24,244 bases of DNA from an uncultured Eubacteriales bacterium (GCA_900549645.1 URPD01000028.1:1-24244); one strand, 5' to 3'; shown: positions 7,778 through 15,351, counted from the first letter of the stretch. Made by a program: numbers and translations. Notes: generated from the letters alone by a model not told the origin.

Positions 7778-7850
7778 CGTCCGCGCTTCCTTGCTCCCCT
7801 CCCCAACTTGAACCCGCCGCGCAGAGCTTCAAGTTGGTTTTGCTTTATCC
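7778..7850. repeat. Intergenic hairpin repeat, copy B
   Basis: Second copy of the element at 7625-7699. Its stem is CCAACTTGAA/TTCAAGTTGG (7803-7812 with 7828-7837). Compared with copy A, two stem positions differ and both partners changed with them (A-T to C-G, C-G to T-A), so pairing is kept. Confidence 0.7.
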
Positions 7851-7873
7851 CCAGTGCTTCAGTTTCCCCATGA

Positions 7874-7913
7874 CGCAGAAAACGCAGACACATACGTGTC
7901 TGCGTTTTCTGCG
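7874..7913. terminator. Long perfect hairpin between convergent units
   Basis: A perfect 18-bp stem (7874-7891 with 7896-7913) around the 4-nt loop ATAC, 13 nt beyond the stop of the minus-strand XRE gene. It contains AAAA/TTTT blocks inside the stem but has no clean T tract after it. It probably insulates the tRNA unit from the minus-strand operon. Confidence 0.7.
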
Positions 7914-7926
7914 CCTATGCGCGATT

Positions 7927-8211
7927 TTATTCTATTTCTTCATCCATGTCGTTGAATTCCGGGCAGTCGAAGAATTCCGAAAGCGTGATGTCCAGCGCGT
8001 CACAGAGCTTTTTCAGCGTGAATACGCGTGGGTTTGACGTCACGCCGTTCACAATGTCGTGGATAGTGGACGCTGTGGTTCCGGCCATGCTGCAAAGCTT
8101 GCCGACAGTTATCCCACGCTTCATGCATAGCTGCCGTATGCGTCGGGAAAATACCGTTCCCGCTTCCACTTCTCCACCTCGTCTGTGGGAAATCTCAAGA
8201 TTATTCTTCAT
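7927..8211 (-). CDS. XRE-family (Cro/C1-type) transcriptional regulator
   Basis: A 94-aa helix-turn-helix protein. The DNA-binding domain spans about residues 20-80: FSRRIRQLCMKRGITVGKLC, then AGTTASTIHDIVNGVT as recognition helix region, and LKKLCDALDITLSEFF closing the fold. The tail is acidic (DMDEEIE). A GTG nine bases upstream (8220) would add MGL, but ATG 8211 has GGGTGGG at a suitable distance while the GTG does not. It is last in a minus-strand group behind the alkyltransferase-like gene (15 nt away). Its target is unknown. Confidence 0.88.
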   Translation of the reverse strand: MKNNLEISHRRGGEVEAGTVFSRRIRQLCMKRGITVGKLCSMAGTTASTIHDIVNGVTSNPRVFTLKKLCDALDITLSEFFDCPEFNDMDEEIE

Positions 8212-8226
8212 TAAACCCACCCTTGC

Positions 8227-8535
8227 TCACGGCAGCCAGCGGCAGCGAGGCATATCCACGCGCCCGTCCGGCAGGAAAGTTACACCCTCGTCCTCAAGCA
8301 GTATACGCCTGAACTCGGCGTGTTCGCCGCCCGCAATCTCGCCGCTGTCCTTGACCACACGCTGCCACGGGATATCGTCCGGGCAGCAGCGCATCGCCCA
8401 GCCGACCTGTCTGGCTGCGCGCGGGAAGCCCAGCAGCCGCGCGATCTGCCCGTAGGACATGACCCTCCCGCGCGGTATCTGCCTCACAACCTCGTACACT
8501 GCCGGGAAGAACCCGACCGAACCCTTATTCGCCAT
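8227..8535 (-). CDS. Alkyltransferase-like (ATL) DNA-binding protein, MGMT family
   Basis: A 102-aa protein matching the C-terminal DNA-binding domain of O6-alkylguanine-DNA methyltransferase: SYGQIARLLGFPRAARQVGWAM holds the helix-turn-helix and the arginine used to flip out the base. The active-site PCHR motif is replaced by PWQR (residues 56-59), so the acceptor cysteine is missing. Established ATL proteins carry such changes: they bind O6-alkylguanine without repairing it and pass the lesion to nucleotide excision repair. It lies 18 nt after the TraX-like gene and 15 nt before the XRE gene, probably in one transcript. Confidence 0.9.
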   Translation of the reverse strand: MANKGSVGFFPAVYEVVRQIPRGRVMSYGQIARLLGFPRAARQVGWAMRCCPDDIPWQRVVKDSGEIAGGEHAEFRRILLEDEGVTFLPDGRVDMPRCRWLP

Positions 8536-8553
8536 AAACGCGCCTCCCCTCGG

Positions 8554-9297
8554 TCATCTGATAATCAGCCCGATCACAAACAAATGCAGCGGGTAATAGA
8601 TATAGAACAGCCACTTCATAACGCGGTTGACGCTCTGCGAGCGCCCGCGTTGACCGTTATACAGCCCTATCACCGGCAGCGCCAGCACGACGCCCATTTG
8701 CAGCAGACCGTAAACCCGGTCTATTGCAAAGAAGTAGACCGCCGCGTATATCGCAACGTAAAACACCAGCCAGAACGCCTGCTTTTTCAGCTCTCCCCTG
8801 TTGGTGCCAAATGCCAGAACGCACAGCGAAGCAATGCAGCTCCAGTCGCTCAGAAAGCTCACAAGGCATATCAGAATTATCACGAGCGTTTTCCCCGCCG
8901 CGCTCAGTTTATCGCTGTTCGCGGCGCGGAGCATCACCAACCCCCACGCAAGCGACCACATCACGCTGGTCTGGTTGAGCACATTCCCGCTGTAAAACGG
9001 GATGAATGAGCGCCAGCCGCTGAAATCATTCGAAGCGAAGATGTACGCAAAATGCGATATAACCGCAAACGCGAACAGCCGCGCCGTGTATTTGTTCACA
9101 TCGCGGGTATAGTGATAACCCTCCGCGATAAAATAGCACATGACCGGGCAGGTTATGCGCCCTATCAGATGCATTGCCAGCGGCAGTGTCTCCCTCGGAT
9201 ACCCCGGAAACGCCGCCCATGCGATATGGTCGATCGTCATCGCAAGGATGGCGATAAGCTTTATCGCGTTTGAATCCAGCCCTTTTCTCTGCTCCAT
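8554..9297 (-). CDS. TraX-family membrane protein
   Basis: A 247-aa multi-pass membrane protein of the TraX family (named for the F-pilin acetylase, but widespread on Firmicutes chromosomes with unknown role). The N-terminal signature LDSNAIKLIAILAMTIDHIAWAAF holds the family's conserved MTIDH motif, followed by RITCPVMCYFIAEGYHYTRD. Seven to eight hydrophobic segments are visible. The start is ATG 9297, with AGGTGAGG about 6 nt upstream; a GTG at 9309 would overlap trmN6 by 4 nt but has no ribosome site. It sits between trmN6 and the ATL gene. A membrane acyltransferase activity is possible but unproven. Confidence 0.85.
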   Translation of the reverse strand: MEQRKGLDSNAIKLIAILAMTIDHIAWAAFPGYPRETLPLAMHLIGRITCPVMCYFIAEGYHYTRDVNKYTARLFAFAVISHFAYIFASNDFSGWRSFIPFYSGNVLNQTSVMWSLAWGLVMLRAANSDKLSAAGKTLVIILICLVSFLSDWSCIASLCVLAFGTNRGELKKQAFWLVFYVAIYAAVYFFAIDRVYGLLQMGVVLALPVIGLYNGQRGRSQSVNRVMKWLFYIYYPLHLFVIGLIIR

Positions 9298-9305
9298 CTT
9301 CCGCC

Positions 9306-10016
9306 TCACCTGTGATATATCCGTCTGATTTCCTCCGTCTCGCTGCCGCCCGCTTCGCGGAGTATCAGCGCCGGTTCAATGCGCATCCCCGGCTTCGCGC
9401 CGCGCCGCCCCTCGACCAGCAGCAGATTCGGCGCCGCCCCGGCCATGTGGCACACCATGCGCATACGCTTCGGCTCCAGCCCATGCGCGCTCATGCAGCA
9501 CATAAGCTCCGCCAGCCGCTCCGGCTTATGCACGATATAGAAGCTGCCGCCCGTGCGGCACAGGAACGCCGCCGCCGTGCAGACATCCTCCAGCGTGCAG
9601 CTCAGTTCCCCGCGCGCCGCGGCTCTGCCCGCGTCCTGCGGGGCTTTCCAGCTGCCCGCCGGAAAATACGGCGGATTCGCCACGACCGTGTCGAAGCTGC
9701 CCGCCGTGAAAAGCTGCCTGTGCTCGCGGATATCTCCGCATACGACGCGGCTTCGCTCGTCAAAGCCGTTGACGCGCATATTCTCGCGCGCAAGCTCCGC
9801 CGCCTCCGGCACTATCTCCAGCCCCGTCACATGCAGCTTGGGGTCGTTTGCGAGCATGAGCACCCCTATGATGCCCGATGCACAGCCCAGATCTATCGCG
9901 TTACGCCCGCGCGCCGCCGCAAAATGCGCAAGCAGTATGCTGTCCGTTCCTATGCGGAAATGCTCCGCCTGCGCGAACACCGGGCCTCCCGCCCACAGGC
10001 TTTCAAACTGCGGCAT
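9306..10016 (-). CDS. trmN6: tRNA1(Val) (adenine(37)-N6)-methyltransferase-like protein
   Basis: A 236-aa class I SAM-dependent methyltransferase of the YfiC/TrmN6 type, which methylates A37 of a tRNA. SAM motif I is AIDLGCASGIIGVL (about residues 40-53), the acidic ribose-binding residue follows in VTGLEIVPEA, and motif IV is NPPYFPAG (114-121), the NPPY signature of adenine-N6 methylation. GGAGG lies 7 nt upstream of the ATG. It is first in the minus-strand group trmN6-traX-ATL-XRE. There is almost no room for a promoter between its start and the ferredoxin terminator, so its transcription may depend on readthrough or on a promoter overlapping that terminator. Confidence 0.88.
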   Translation of the reverse strand: MPQFESLWAGGPVFAQAEHFRIGTDSILLAHFAAARGRNAIDLGCASGIIGVLMLANDPKLHVTGLEIVPEAAELARENMRVNGFDERSRVVCGDIREHRQLFTAGSFDTVVANPPYFPAGSWKAPQDAGRAAARGELSCTLEDVCTAAAFLCRTGGSFYIVHKPERLAELMCCMSAHGLEPKRMRMVCHMAGAAPNLLLVEGRRGAKPGMRIEPALILREAGGSETEEIRRIYHR

Positions 10017-10042
10017 TGTTATTCCTCCAATAGTTCATATTA

Positions 10043-10084
10043 AAATAGATCAGGGGGCGATATACATCGCCCCCTGATCTATTT
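10043..10084 (-). terminator. Rho-independent terminator of the ferredoxin gene
   Basis: A perfect 19-bp stem (10043-10061 with 10066-10084) with a 4-nt loop. Read on the minus strand it is followed by TTTTAATA, 8 nt after the ferredoxin stop. Confidence 0.9.
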
Positions 10085-10091
10085 GAGCAGA

Positions 10092-10262
10092 TTACTCGGC
10101 AACGATAGCCTCGGCAGGGCACTGGGCTGCGCATGCGCCGCACTCCAGGCACTTATCGGCGTCGATCTCGTAGTGAAGATCGCCCATCTCGATCGCCTCT
10201 GCAGGACACTGTGCTGCGCAGGAACCGCAGGACAGGCACTCGTCAGTAATAACAAAAGCCAT
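10092..10262 (-). CDS. 2[4Fe-4S] clostridial-type ferredoxin
   Basis: A 56-aa low-potential electron carrier. It has two CxxCxxCxxxCP motifs, CLSCGSCAAQCP and CLECGACAAQCP, one per cubane, in the normal size for the family. The ATG at 10262 has GGAGG 7 nt upstream and gives the classic MAFVI opening. It is monocistronic, with its own promoter and strong terminator. Such ferredoxins are the usual electron donors for HgdC-type activators like the one at 16714, so it could serve that system (inference). Confidence 0.97.
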   Translation of the reverse strand: MAFVITDECLSCGSCAAQCPAEAIEMGDLHYEIDADKCLECGACAAQCPAEAIVAE

Positions 10263-10308
10263 GATGTTACCTCCGTTATGTATTTGACCTTTCGGCCATT
10301 GCACTGTC

Positions 10309-10336
10309 ATTGTAACACATATCTTACAAAAATCAA
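10309..10336 (-). promoter_or_regulatory. Sigma-A promoter for the ferredoxin
   Basis: On the minus strand TTGATT (10331-10336), 16-nt spacer, TACAAT (10309-10314). The leader is about 40 nt. Confidence 0.7.
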
Positions 10337-10390
10337 TTAAAAAATTATGACCGGAATATATTTCTTTGTTAACATGGCAATAATTTTTTG

Positions 10391-10406
10391 GAAACGTAAA
10401 CGTTTC
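10391..10406. promoter_or_regulatory. Palindromic operator-like site (LacI/CcpA type)
   Basis: A perfect 7-2-7 inverted repeat, GAAACGT AA ACGTTTC. The stretch TTGGAAACGTAAACG fits the loose cre consensus WTGNAANCGNWNNCW at all but its last base. It lies between the divergent ferredoxin and clpC genes, about 70 nt before clpC. The regulator is unknown. Confidence 0.5.
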
Positions 10407-10473
10407 GTGCTTTTCAGCGCCCGAAATGGGCGATAATCAATGAAAAAGTCCATGAACGGGAGGGTATGTTCAG

Positions 10474-12735
10474 ATGAGAAGCAACGAAAAATTCACTCAG
10501 CGGGCGGAATACGCCATCGAAAAAGCAGGAGCCGCCGCGGGCAATATGGGGCACAGCTATGTCGGCACGGAGCATCTGCTGCTCGGCATCCTGCTGGAGG
10601 ACTCCGGAGTCGGCGCGCGGGTTCTGCGCCGCCGCGGAATAACCGAAAGCGCACTGCGGAAGGCCATAACCGCACTTGACGGCACCGGCGCGCCCTCCGC
10701 GCCTGAGCACCGGCTGACTCTGCGGGCAAAGCAGGCGTTTGAGCGCGCCGCCGCCGAGGCCGAAGCGCTCGGCCAGAACTACATCGGCACCGAGCACCTG
10801 CTGCTCGGCATCCTGCGCCAGTCAAGCTGCGGCGGGGTGCGTGCTCTGGACGAGCTGGGCATAGATATAAACGACATATACAGTGACATCATGGACGTGT
10901 TCGGCAATCCGTCCTCCCACGGCCGCGCGCAGACCGGAACCGCGCACGGCAGTCTGCGCCGCGCCGAGACGAAGATACTCGACCAATACAGCCGTGACCT
11001 GACCGAGATGGCAATGTGCGGCAAGATAGACCCAGTGGTCGGCCGCGGCAGCGAGATACAGCGCGCCGTGCAGATACTCAGCCGCCGCACGAAGAATAAC
11101 CCCGTGCTCGTCGGCGAGCCGGGCGTCGGAAAGACGGCGGTAGCCGAGGGGCTTGCGATGCAGGTCGCACGCGGTCAGGCTCCGGCGGAGCTTGCCGGAA
11201 AGCGAATTGTCTCCCTAGACATCCCGGCCATGCTGGCGGGGACGAAATACCGCGGCGACTTTGAGGAGCGTGTAAAATCCGTCCTGAAGGACGTCCGCCG
11301 CGCGGGGGACGTGATACTATTCATCGACGAGCTGCACACGATTATCGGCGCGGGCAGCGCCGAGGGCGCTATCGACGCGGCAAACATTCTCAAGCCCGCG
11401 CTTGGCCGCGGCGAGGTGCAGATAATCGGCGCCACGACGCCTGAGGAATACCGCCGTCACATCGAGAAGGACGCCGCGCTGGAGCGACGCTTTCAGCCCG
11501 TACACGTCGCGGAGCCTGACCGGGCGCAAACCCTTGAAATGCTCCGCAGTCTGCGCCCCGCGCTGGAGCAGCACCATAAGCTGAAGATCAGCGACGACGC
11601 GATAAACGCCGCCTACGAACTGTCCGTGCGCTATATAAACGACCGCTTCCTCCCCGACAAGGCCATCGACCTGCTCGACGAGGCGGCGGCAGGGCTGCAC
11701 GTCTCACGCAAAAGCGGCGTCCTGCGCAGCGGCGACATAGCGGAAATCGTCTCCATGTGGACGGACATCCCCGTCACGGGCATCGACGAGGACGAGTCGG
11801 CGCGTCTGCGCGATCTTGAAGCGGAGCTGAAAAAGCGCATCGTTGGGCAGGACGAGGCCGTCTCGGCTGTGGCGCGGGCGATACGGCGCAGCCGCATCGG
11901 CCTGAAGGATCCGAAGCGCCCGGTGGGCAGCTTCCTGTTCCTTGGCCCGACCGGCGTCGGCAAAACTGAGCTGTGCCGCGCGCTGGCGCAGACCGTCTAC
12001 GGCGACGAGAACGCGATGATACGGCTCGACATGTCGGAATACATGGAGAAGCACTCCGTCAGCCGCCTGATCGGCTCCCCTCCCGGCTATGTCGGCTACG
12101 AGGACGGCGGCCAGCTCACCGAGAAGGTGCGGCGCAAGCCGTGGTCTGTCGTGCTGTTCGACGAGATCGAGAAAGCGCACGAGGACGTGTGGAGCATACT
12201 GCTCCAGATCATGGACGACGGGCACCTGACCGACTCCGCCGGGCGGCGCGTGGACTTCCGCAACACCGTTGTCGTTATGACATCGAATGTCGGCGCCAAG
12301 GCCATAACCGACAAGAAGCAGCGCCTCGGCTTCGGCTATGAGCCCCAGCGCAGTGAGGAGGAGATGCGCCGTCAGGTCATGGACGAGCTGAAAGTGACCT
12401 TCCGCCCGGAGTTTCTCAATCGCGTGGATGAAACCATCGTGTTCCACCGCCTCGGCGACAGCGAGATGCTCAGCATAACTCGCTCCATGCTTGCCGAGCT
12501 TGGGCAGCGCTTCGATAAGCTGGGCATCGCCCTGAGTGTGCCTGAGGACACGGCAAAATGGCTCGCAGCCGCAGGCTATGACGAAAACTTCGGCGCGCGT
12601 CCTCTGCGCCGCGCCCTCCAGCAGAACATTGAGGACGCCGCCGCGGAGCTTCTGCTCGACGGCAGTGTCCGCGCCGGGGACAGCCTTGAGGCCGTGATTG
12701 AGGACGGCAAGCCGCGGCTTAAAAAAGTGGTATGA
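10474..12735 (+). CDS. clpC: ClpC-type AAA+ unfoldase lacking the middle (M) domain
   Basis: A 753-aa Hsp100 ATPase that unfolds proteins and feeds them to ClpP. Two Clp_N repeats (about residues 1-145) are followed by AAA-1 with Walker A GEPGVGKT (about 215) and Walker B ILFIDELH, then AAA-2 with GPTGVGKT (about 490) and VVLFDEIEKAH. The ClpP-docking loop is present as RLGFG near 618. Bacillus ClpC is about 810 aa and carries a coiled-coil M domain that binds MecA; here IDLLDEAAAGLHVSRKSG runs almost directly into VLRSGDIAEIVSMWTDIPV, so that insert is missing. The layout is ClpA-like, but the sequence is ClpC-like. GGGAGGG lies 9 nt before the ATG. No CtsR operator pair was found upstream. 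Confidence 0.93.
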   Translation: MRSNEKFTQRAEYAIEKAGAAAGNMGHSYVGTEHLLLGILLEDSGVGARVLRRRGITESALRKAITALDGTGAPSAPEHRLTLRAKQAFERAAAEAEALGQNYIGTEHLLLGILRQSSCGGVRALDELGIDINDIYSDIMDVFGNPSSHGRAQTGTAHGSLRRAETKILDQYSRDLTEMAMCGKIDPVVGRGSEIQRAVQILSRRTKNNPVLVGEPGVGKTAVAEGLAMQVARGQAPAELAGKRIVSLDIPAMLAGTKYRGDFEERVKSVLKDVRRAGDVILFIDELHTIIGAGSAEGAIDAANILKPALGRGEVQIIGATTPEEYRRHIEKDAALERRFQPVHVAEPDRAQTLEMLRSLRPALEQHHKLKISDDAINAAYELSVRYINDRFLPDKAIDLLDEAAAGLHVSRKSGVLRSGDIAEIVSMWTDIPVTGIDEDESARLRDLEAELKKRIVGQDEAVSAVARAIRRSRIGLKDPKRPVGSFLFLGPTGVGKTELCRALAQTVYGDENAMIRLDMSEYMEKHSVSRLIGSPPGYVGYEDGGQLTEKVRRKPWSVVLFDEIEKAHEDVWSILLQIMDDGHLTDSAGRRVDFRNTVVVMTSNVGAKAITDKKQRLGFGYEPQRSEEEMRRQVMDELKVTFRPEFLNRVDETIVFHRLGDSEMLSITRSMLAELGQRFDKLGIALSVPEDTAKWLAAAGYDENFGARPLRRALQQNIEDAAAELLLDGSVRAGDSLEAVIEDGKPRLKKVV

Positions 12736-12741
12736 TCGCGC

Positions 12742-12770
12742 TTGACATGGCATGAAATATACGATAAACT
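12742..12770 (+). promoter_or_regulatory. Sigma-A promoter upstream of the antiporter
   Basis: Consensus TTGACA (12742-12747), 17-nt spacer, TAAACT (12765-12770), just after the clpC stop. The predicted start is near 12777, upstream of the hairpin at 12808. Confidence 0.75.
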
Positions 12771-12807
12771 TAATACGCTAAAGGAAGAAAGCACAATAAA
12801 TGCGCAT

Positions 12808-12842
12808 CGCTCCCGTCCTTATCAGCAGGACGGGAGCGTTTT
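12808..12842 (+). terminator. Terminator-like hairpin: clpC terminator or antiporter attenuator
   Basis: A perfect 11-bp GC-rich stem CGCTCCCGTCC/GGACGGGAGCG (12808-12818 with 12828-12838) then TTTT. It lies downstream of the antiporter promoter and upstream of its start codon, so it may control the antiporter as well as end clpC. Confidence 0.7.
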
Positions 12843-12861
12843 CGCATACGGAGGAGAAAAT

Positions 12862-14172
12862 ATGAAAAAAGGCAACACTATCGCGCTTCTGCCCATAGGC
12901 GTATTTCTGGTCATATATCTCGGTCTCGGCATAGTTTTCGAGTACGTGCTGAAAATCAGCATGGGCTTCTATAAGATACCCATCGTCGTGGCGTTCCTCG
13001 TCGCGCTGCTCGTTGCCTGCCTGCAAAACCGCACCCTGAGCTTCGACAAAAAGCTTGAGCTTATGGGCAAGGGCATCGGAGATAAGAACATTGTCACCAT
13101 GATACTCATATTCATGGCCGCCGGAATATTCGTCGGCGTCGTCGGCCGCAGCAGCGCGGAGAGCGTCGCGTATTTTCTGCTGTCGATAATCCCGCCGAAG
13201 TATTCCGTGGCGGTGCTGTTCGTGATAAGCTGCTTTGTGTCCACCGCGATGGGCACCTCCGTCGGCACCATCACACTCATCGTCCCCATCGCGCTGCCGA
13301 TAGCCGCCGCTTCGGGGTACAGCCTCCCGTTGTGCATCGCGACCGTTATGGGCGGGGCAATGTTCGGCGACAACCTCTCCTTCATTTCCGACACCACCAT
13401 CGCCGCATGCAACGGGCAGGGCTGCGCGATGAAGGATAAATTCCGCGAGAACTTCTGGATTGCGCTGCCTGCTGCGCTTGTGACGCTGGCGCTCATCCTC
13501 GTCCTCACGCTCGGTGCAGATGTGCACCCCGCGGAGCTGCCTGGCTACAACCTCGTCCAGATAATCCCCTACGTTCTCGTCCTCATCGGCGGCATCGCGG
13601 GCATCAACGTGTTTGTCGTCCTGCTCGTCGGCATAGTCTCCGGCTCGATAATCATGCTTGCGACTGGCGCCACCGCCGCGACCGATTTGCTCGTCAACAT
13701 GGGTGCCGGCGCGTCCGGCATGTTTGAGACCACCATGGTTGCGATCCTCGTGGCCGCGATATGCGCCCTCATCCGCGAGCACGGCGGCTTCGACGCGCTG
13801 CTCTACGGCATCAAGAAGGTGTTCCGCGGCAAGCGGGGCGGCCAGCTCGGCATGGGTCTGCTCGTCGGCGCGATGGACATCGCGACTGCGAATAACACCG
13901 TTGCTATCGTCATGGCGAACCCCATCGCCAAGGAGATGGCCGAGGATTACGGCGTTTCGCCGCGAAAGACCGCTTCCCTGCTCGACACCTTCTCCTGCAT
14001 TTTTCAGGGCATCATCCCCTACGGCGCACAGATGCTCGTCGCCATATCTCAGGCCGCCGTACTGGGCTACGAGGTCTCCGCCTTTGAGATAATCCCGAAT
14101 CTGTTCTACCCCTACGCCCTGCTCCTCAGCTCGCTGGTGTTTATCTATCTGATCCCCGAACGGAATAAATAA
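12862..14172 (+). CDS. NhaC-family Na+/H+ antiporter
   Basis: A 436-aa secondary transporter of the NhaC superfamily (Na_H_antiporter domain), with about 11 hydrophobic segments. The recognisable core is STAMGTSVGTITLIVPIALP followed by GGAMFGDNLSFISDTTIAA, whose charged residues inside a helix break are typical of cation sites; the C-terminal half repeats the pattern with GAMDIATANNTVAIVMANP. ATG 12862 has GGAGGAG 5-6 nt upstream and opens with a membrane helix. Several family members move organic substrates with Na+ or H+, so the exact substrate is open. The gene has its own promoter and a hairpin in its leader. Confidence 0.88.
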   Translation: MKKGNTIALLPIGVFLVIYLGLGIVFEYVLKISMGFYKIPIVVAFLVALLVACLQNRTLSFDKKLELMGKGIGDKNIVTMILIFMAAGIFVGVVGRSSAESVAYFLLSIIPPKYSVAVLFVISCFVSTAMGTSVGTITLIVPIALPIAAASGYSLPLCIATVMGGAMFGDNLSFISDTTIAACNGQGCAMKDKFRENFWIALPAALVTLALILVLTLGADVHPAELPGYNLVQIIPYVLVLIGGIAGINVFVVLLVGIVSGSIIMLATGATAATDLLVNMGAGASGMFETTMVAILVAAICALIREHGGFDALLYGIKKVFRGKRGGQLGMGLLVGAMDIATANNTVAIVMANPIAKEMAEDYGVSPRKTASLLDTFSCIFQGIIPYGAQMLVAISQAAVLGYEVSAFEIIPNLFYPYALLLSSLVFIYLIPERNK

Positions 14173-14178
14173 TGACAA

Positions 14179-14205
14179 AATCGCCGGTACAAAGTACCGG
14201 CGATT
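14179..14205. terminator. Bidirectional terminator between antiporter and S1 gene
   Basis: A perfect 12-bp stem AATCGCCGGTAC/GTACCGGCGATT with loop AAA. T-rich flanks lie on both sides (AATTT on plus, TTTTG on minus), between convergent genes. Confidence 0.88.
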
Positions 14206-14208
14206 AAT

Positions 14209-14655
14209 TTATCCTCTTCTGCGGCCGCGCTGTTTCCGATCGGAATACATGCGGTTATCCGCGATGCGGCTGTCCGACTCCTGCATGAACTTCTTGAGTC
14301 TGTCCTCGAAGCTCTGATCCGCCGATGGCGGATTCACCGTGCCGCGATTCTCAGGCTGGCGCTCCGTATGCGCGGGTCTCGGCCGCTGAGGCCGCTCCGA
14401 ATAGTTCTGACGCTGCGGCATATCCTGCGCGCGTTTTATGGAAAGGTTTATCTTGCCGTCGTCCGTGATATTCAGGACGCGCACCTTCACCGTCTGCCCC
14501 ATCTGGACGTGCTCATTGATATCGCTCACAAACGCGTTTGCGACCTCGGAGATGTGCACAAGTCCGCTTTTACCCTCAGGCAGCGCCACAAAAACGCCAA
14601 ACTTCGTTATCCCAGTTACCTTACCCTCAAGGATAGCCCCAACTTCCAGCGCCAT
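14209..14655 (-). CDS. S1-domain RNA-binding protein (YabR-like)
   Basis: A 148-aa protein with one S1 domain at residues 1-75 (GAILEGKVTGITKFGVFVAL, GLVHISEV, VQMGQTVKVRVLNITDDGKINLSIKRA). A basic, Gln/Arg/Pro-rich disordered tail follows, ending in RKQRGRRRG. In Bacillus the same order yabP-yabQ-divIC-yabR occurs, which supports the name. It starts 3 nt after the divIC stop with GAGAGG 9 nt upstream, and is the last gene of the group. Its role is RNA binding of uncertain purpose, possibly ribosome-related. Confidence 0.92.
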   Translation of the reverse strand: MALEVGAILEGKVTGITKFGVFVALPEGKSGLVHISEVANAFVSDINEHVQMGQTVKVRVLNITDDGKINLSIKRAQDMPQRQNYSERPQRPRPAHTERQPENRGTVNPPSADQSFEDRLKKFMQESDSRIADNRMYSDRKQRGRRRG

Positions 14656-14658
14656 AAA

Positions 14659-14940
14659 TTAATCCTCTCTGTCTGATATAAAATAGAATACGATCTCGCC
14701 CGGCATCACAAGCCCAAGCCGCTCGCGGGCAATACTCTCGATCGTCGCGTCGTCACGGCTGTGCGCCTGCTTTTCCTCAAGCTCCGTGTTCTGCTGCTGA
14801 AGCCCCGCAAGCTGTGCGTCCAGCTCTGCCGAACGCATATCCGCCCGCTTCAGCTCCAGCTGCACGGACGCAAAGCTCCACAGCGTATAGGCCAGCAGCG
14901 CGACCGCGACTATCTGCAATATTCGCTCTTTCGTGTTCAT
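14659..14940 (-). CDS. divIC: Septum formation initiator DivIC/FtsB family
   Basis: A 93-aa bitopic division protein: short cytoplasmic N terminus, one membrane helix (about residues 8-27), a coiled coil (about 30-65, rich in E, L and Q) and the family's C-terminal IARERLGLVMPGEIVFYF motif. DivIC works with FtsL and DivIB to activate septal cell-wall synthesis. Its start overlaps the yabQ stop by 4 nt, and AAAGGATG lies upstream. Context fits the conserved yabPQ-divIC-yabR block. Confidence 0.93.
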   Translation of the reverse strand: MNTKERILQIVAVALLAYTLWSFASVQLELKRADMRSAELDAQLAGLQQQNTELEEKQAHSRDDATIESIARERLGLVMPGEIVFYFISDRED

Positions 14941-15350
14941 TTTTCATCCTTTATAATAAAACATTCTTTTGATTTTTGGAAGTAAAATTTTGCGGTTTTA
15001 CAAACTTTTTTTGTAAAACTTTTGCCGCGCCGCGCGATCCGGCAGAAAAAGCCGAAAATCTTGTCAACGACCGGCTCAAAAACGCAGCTGAGCGTGTACT
15101 GGTACAGTAAAAATCCGCACAGCGCCGCCAGCAGCTCCCAGCAGCCGAGCCGCCCGTTGCCGGCGCTCATCGCAAACAGGAAGGCCGCCGACCCCGCCGC
15201 GGCGCAGAACAGTATGTCCAGCAGCGCGGCAAATCCCCTTCCCATACGTCTCCGAGGCGGGCGCAGTAGATCGTACAGCAGCCCCATAAGCCAGCCCCCG
15301 CAGTGTGCGATCAGGAGCGCGCAGCCCTGCGCGCCTATGTTCACCTCCAC
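14937..15350 (-). CDS. yabQ: Spore cortex biosynthesis protein YabQ
   Basis: A 137-aa membrane protein with three to four hydrophobic helices and the family's N-terminal LLYDLLRPPRR motif after the first helix, then a basic C-terminal tail (IARRGKSFTKKVCK). YabQ is a sigma-E-dependent mother-cell membrane protein needed for cortex formation. The start is a GTG at 15350, immediately after the yabP stop (TGAGGTG), so re-initiation is likely; a second in-frame GTG lies at 15344. It overlaps divIC by 4 nt. Confidence 0.88.
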   Translation of the reverse strand: MEVNIGAQGCALLIAHCGGWLMGLLYDLLRPPRRRMGRGFAALLDILFCAAAGSAAFLFAMSAGNGRLGCWELLAALCGFLLYQYTLSCVFEPVVDKIFGFFCRIARRGKSFTKKVCKTAKFYFQKSKECFIIKDEK

Positions 15351-15351
15351 C

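Noticed and set aside
10285..10292. GGTCAAA on the minus strand near the ferredoxin start, like half of a CtsR operator
   Set aside because: CtsR needs two tandem heptads; only one is present, and it points at the ferredoxin rather than clpC.
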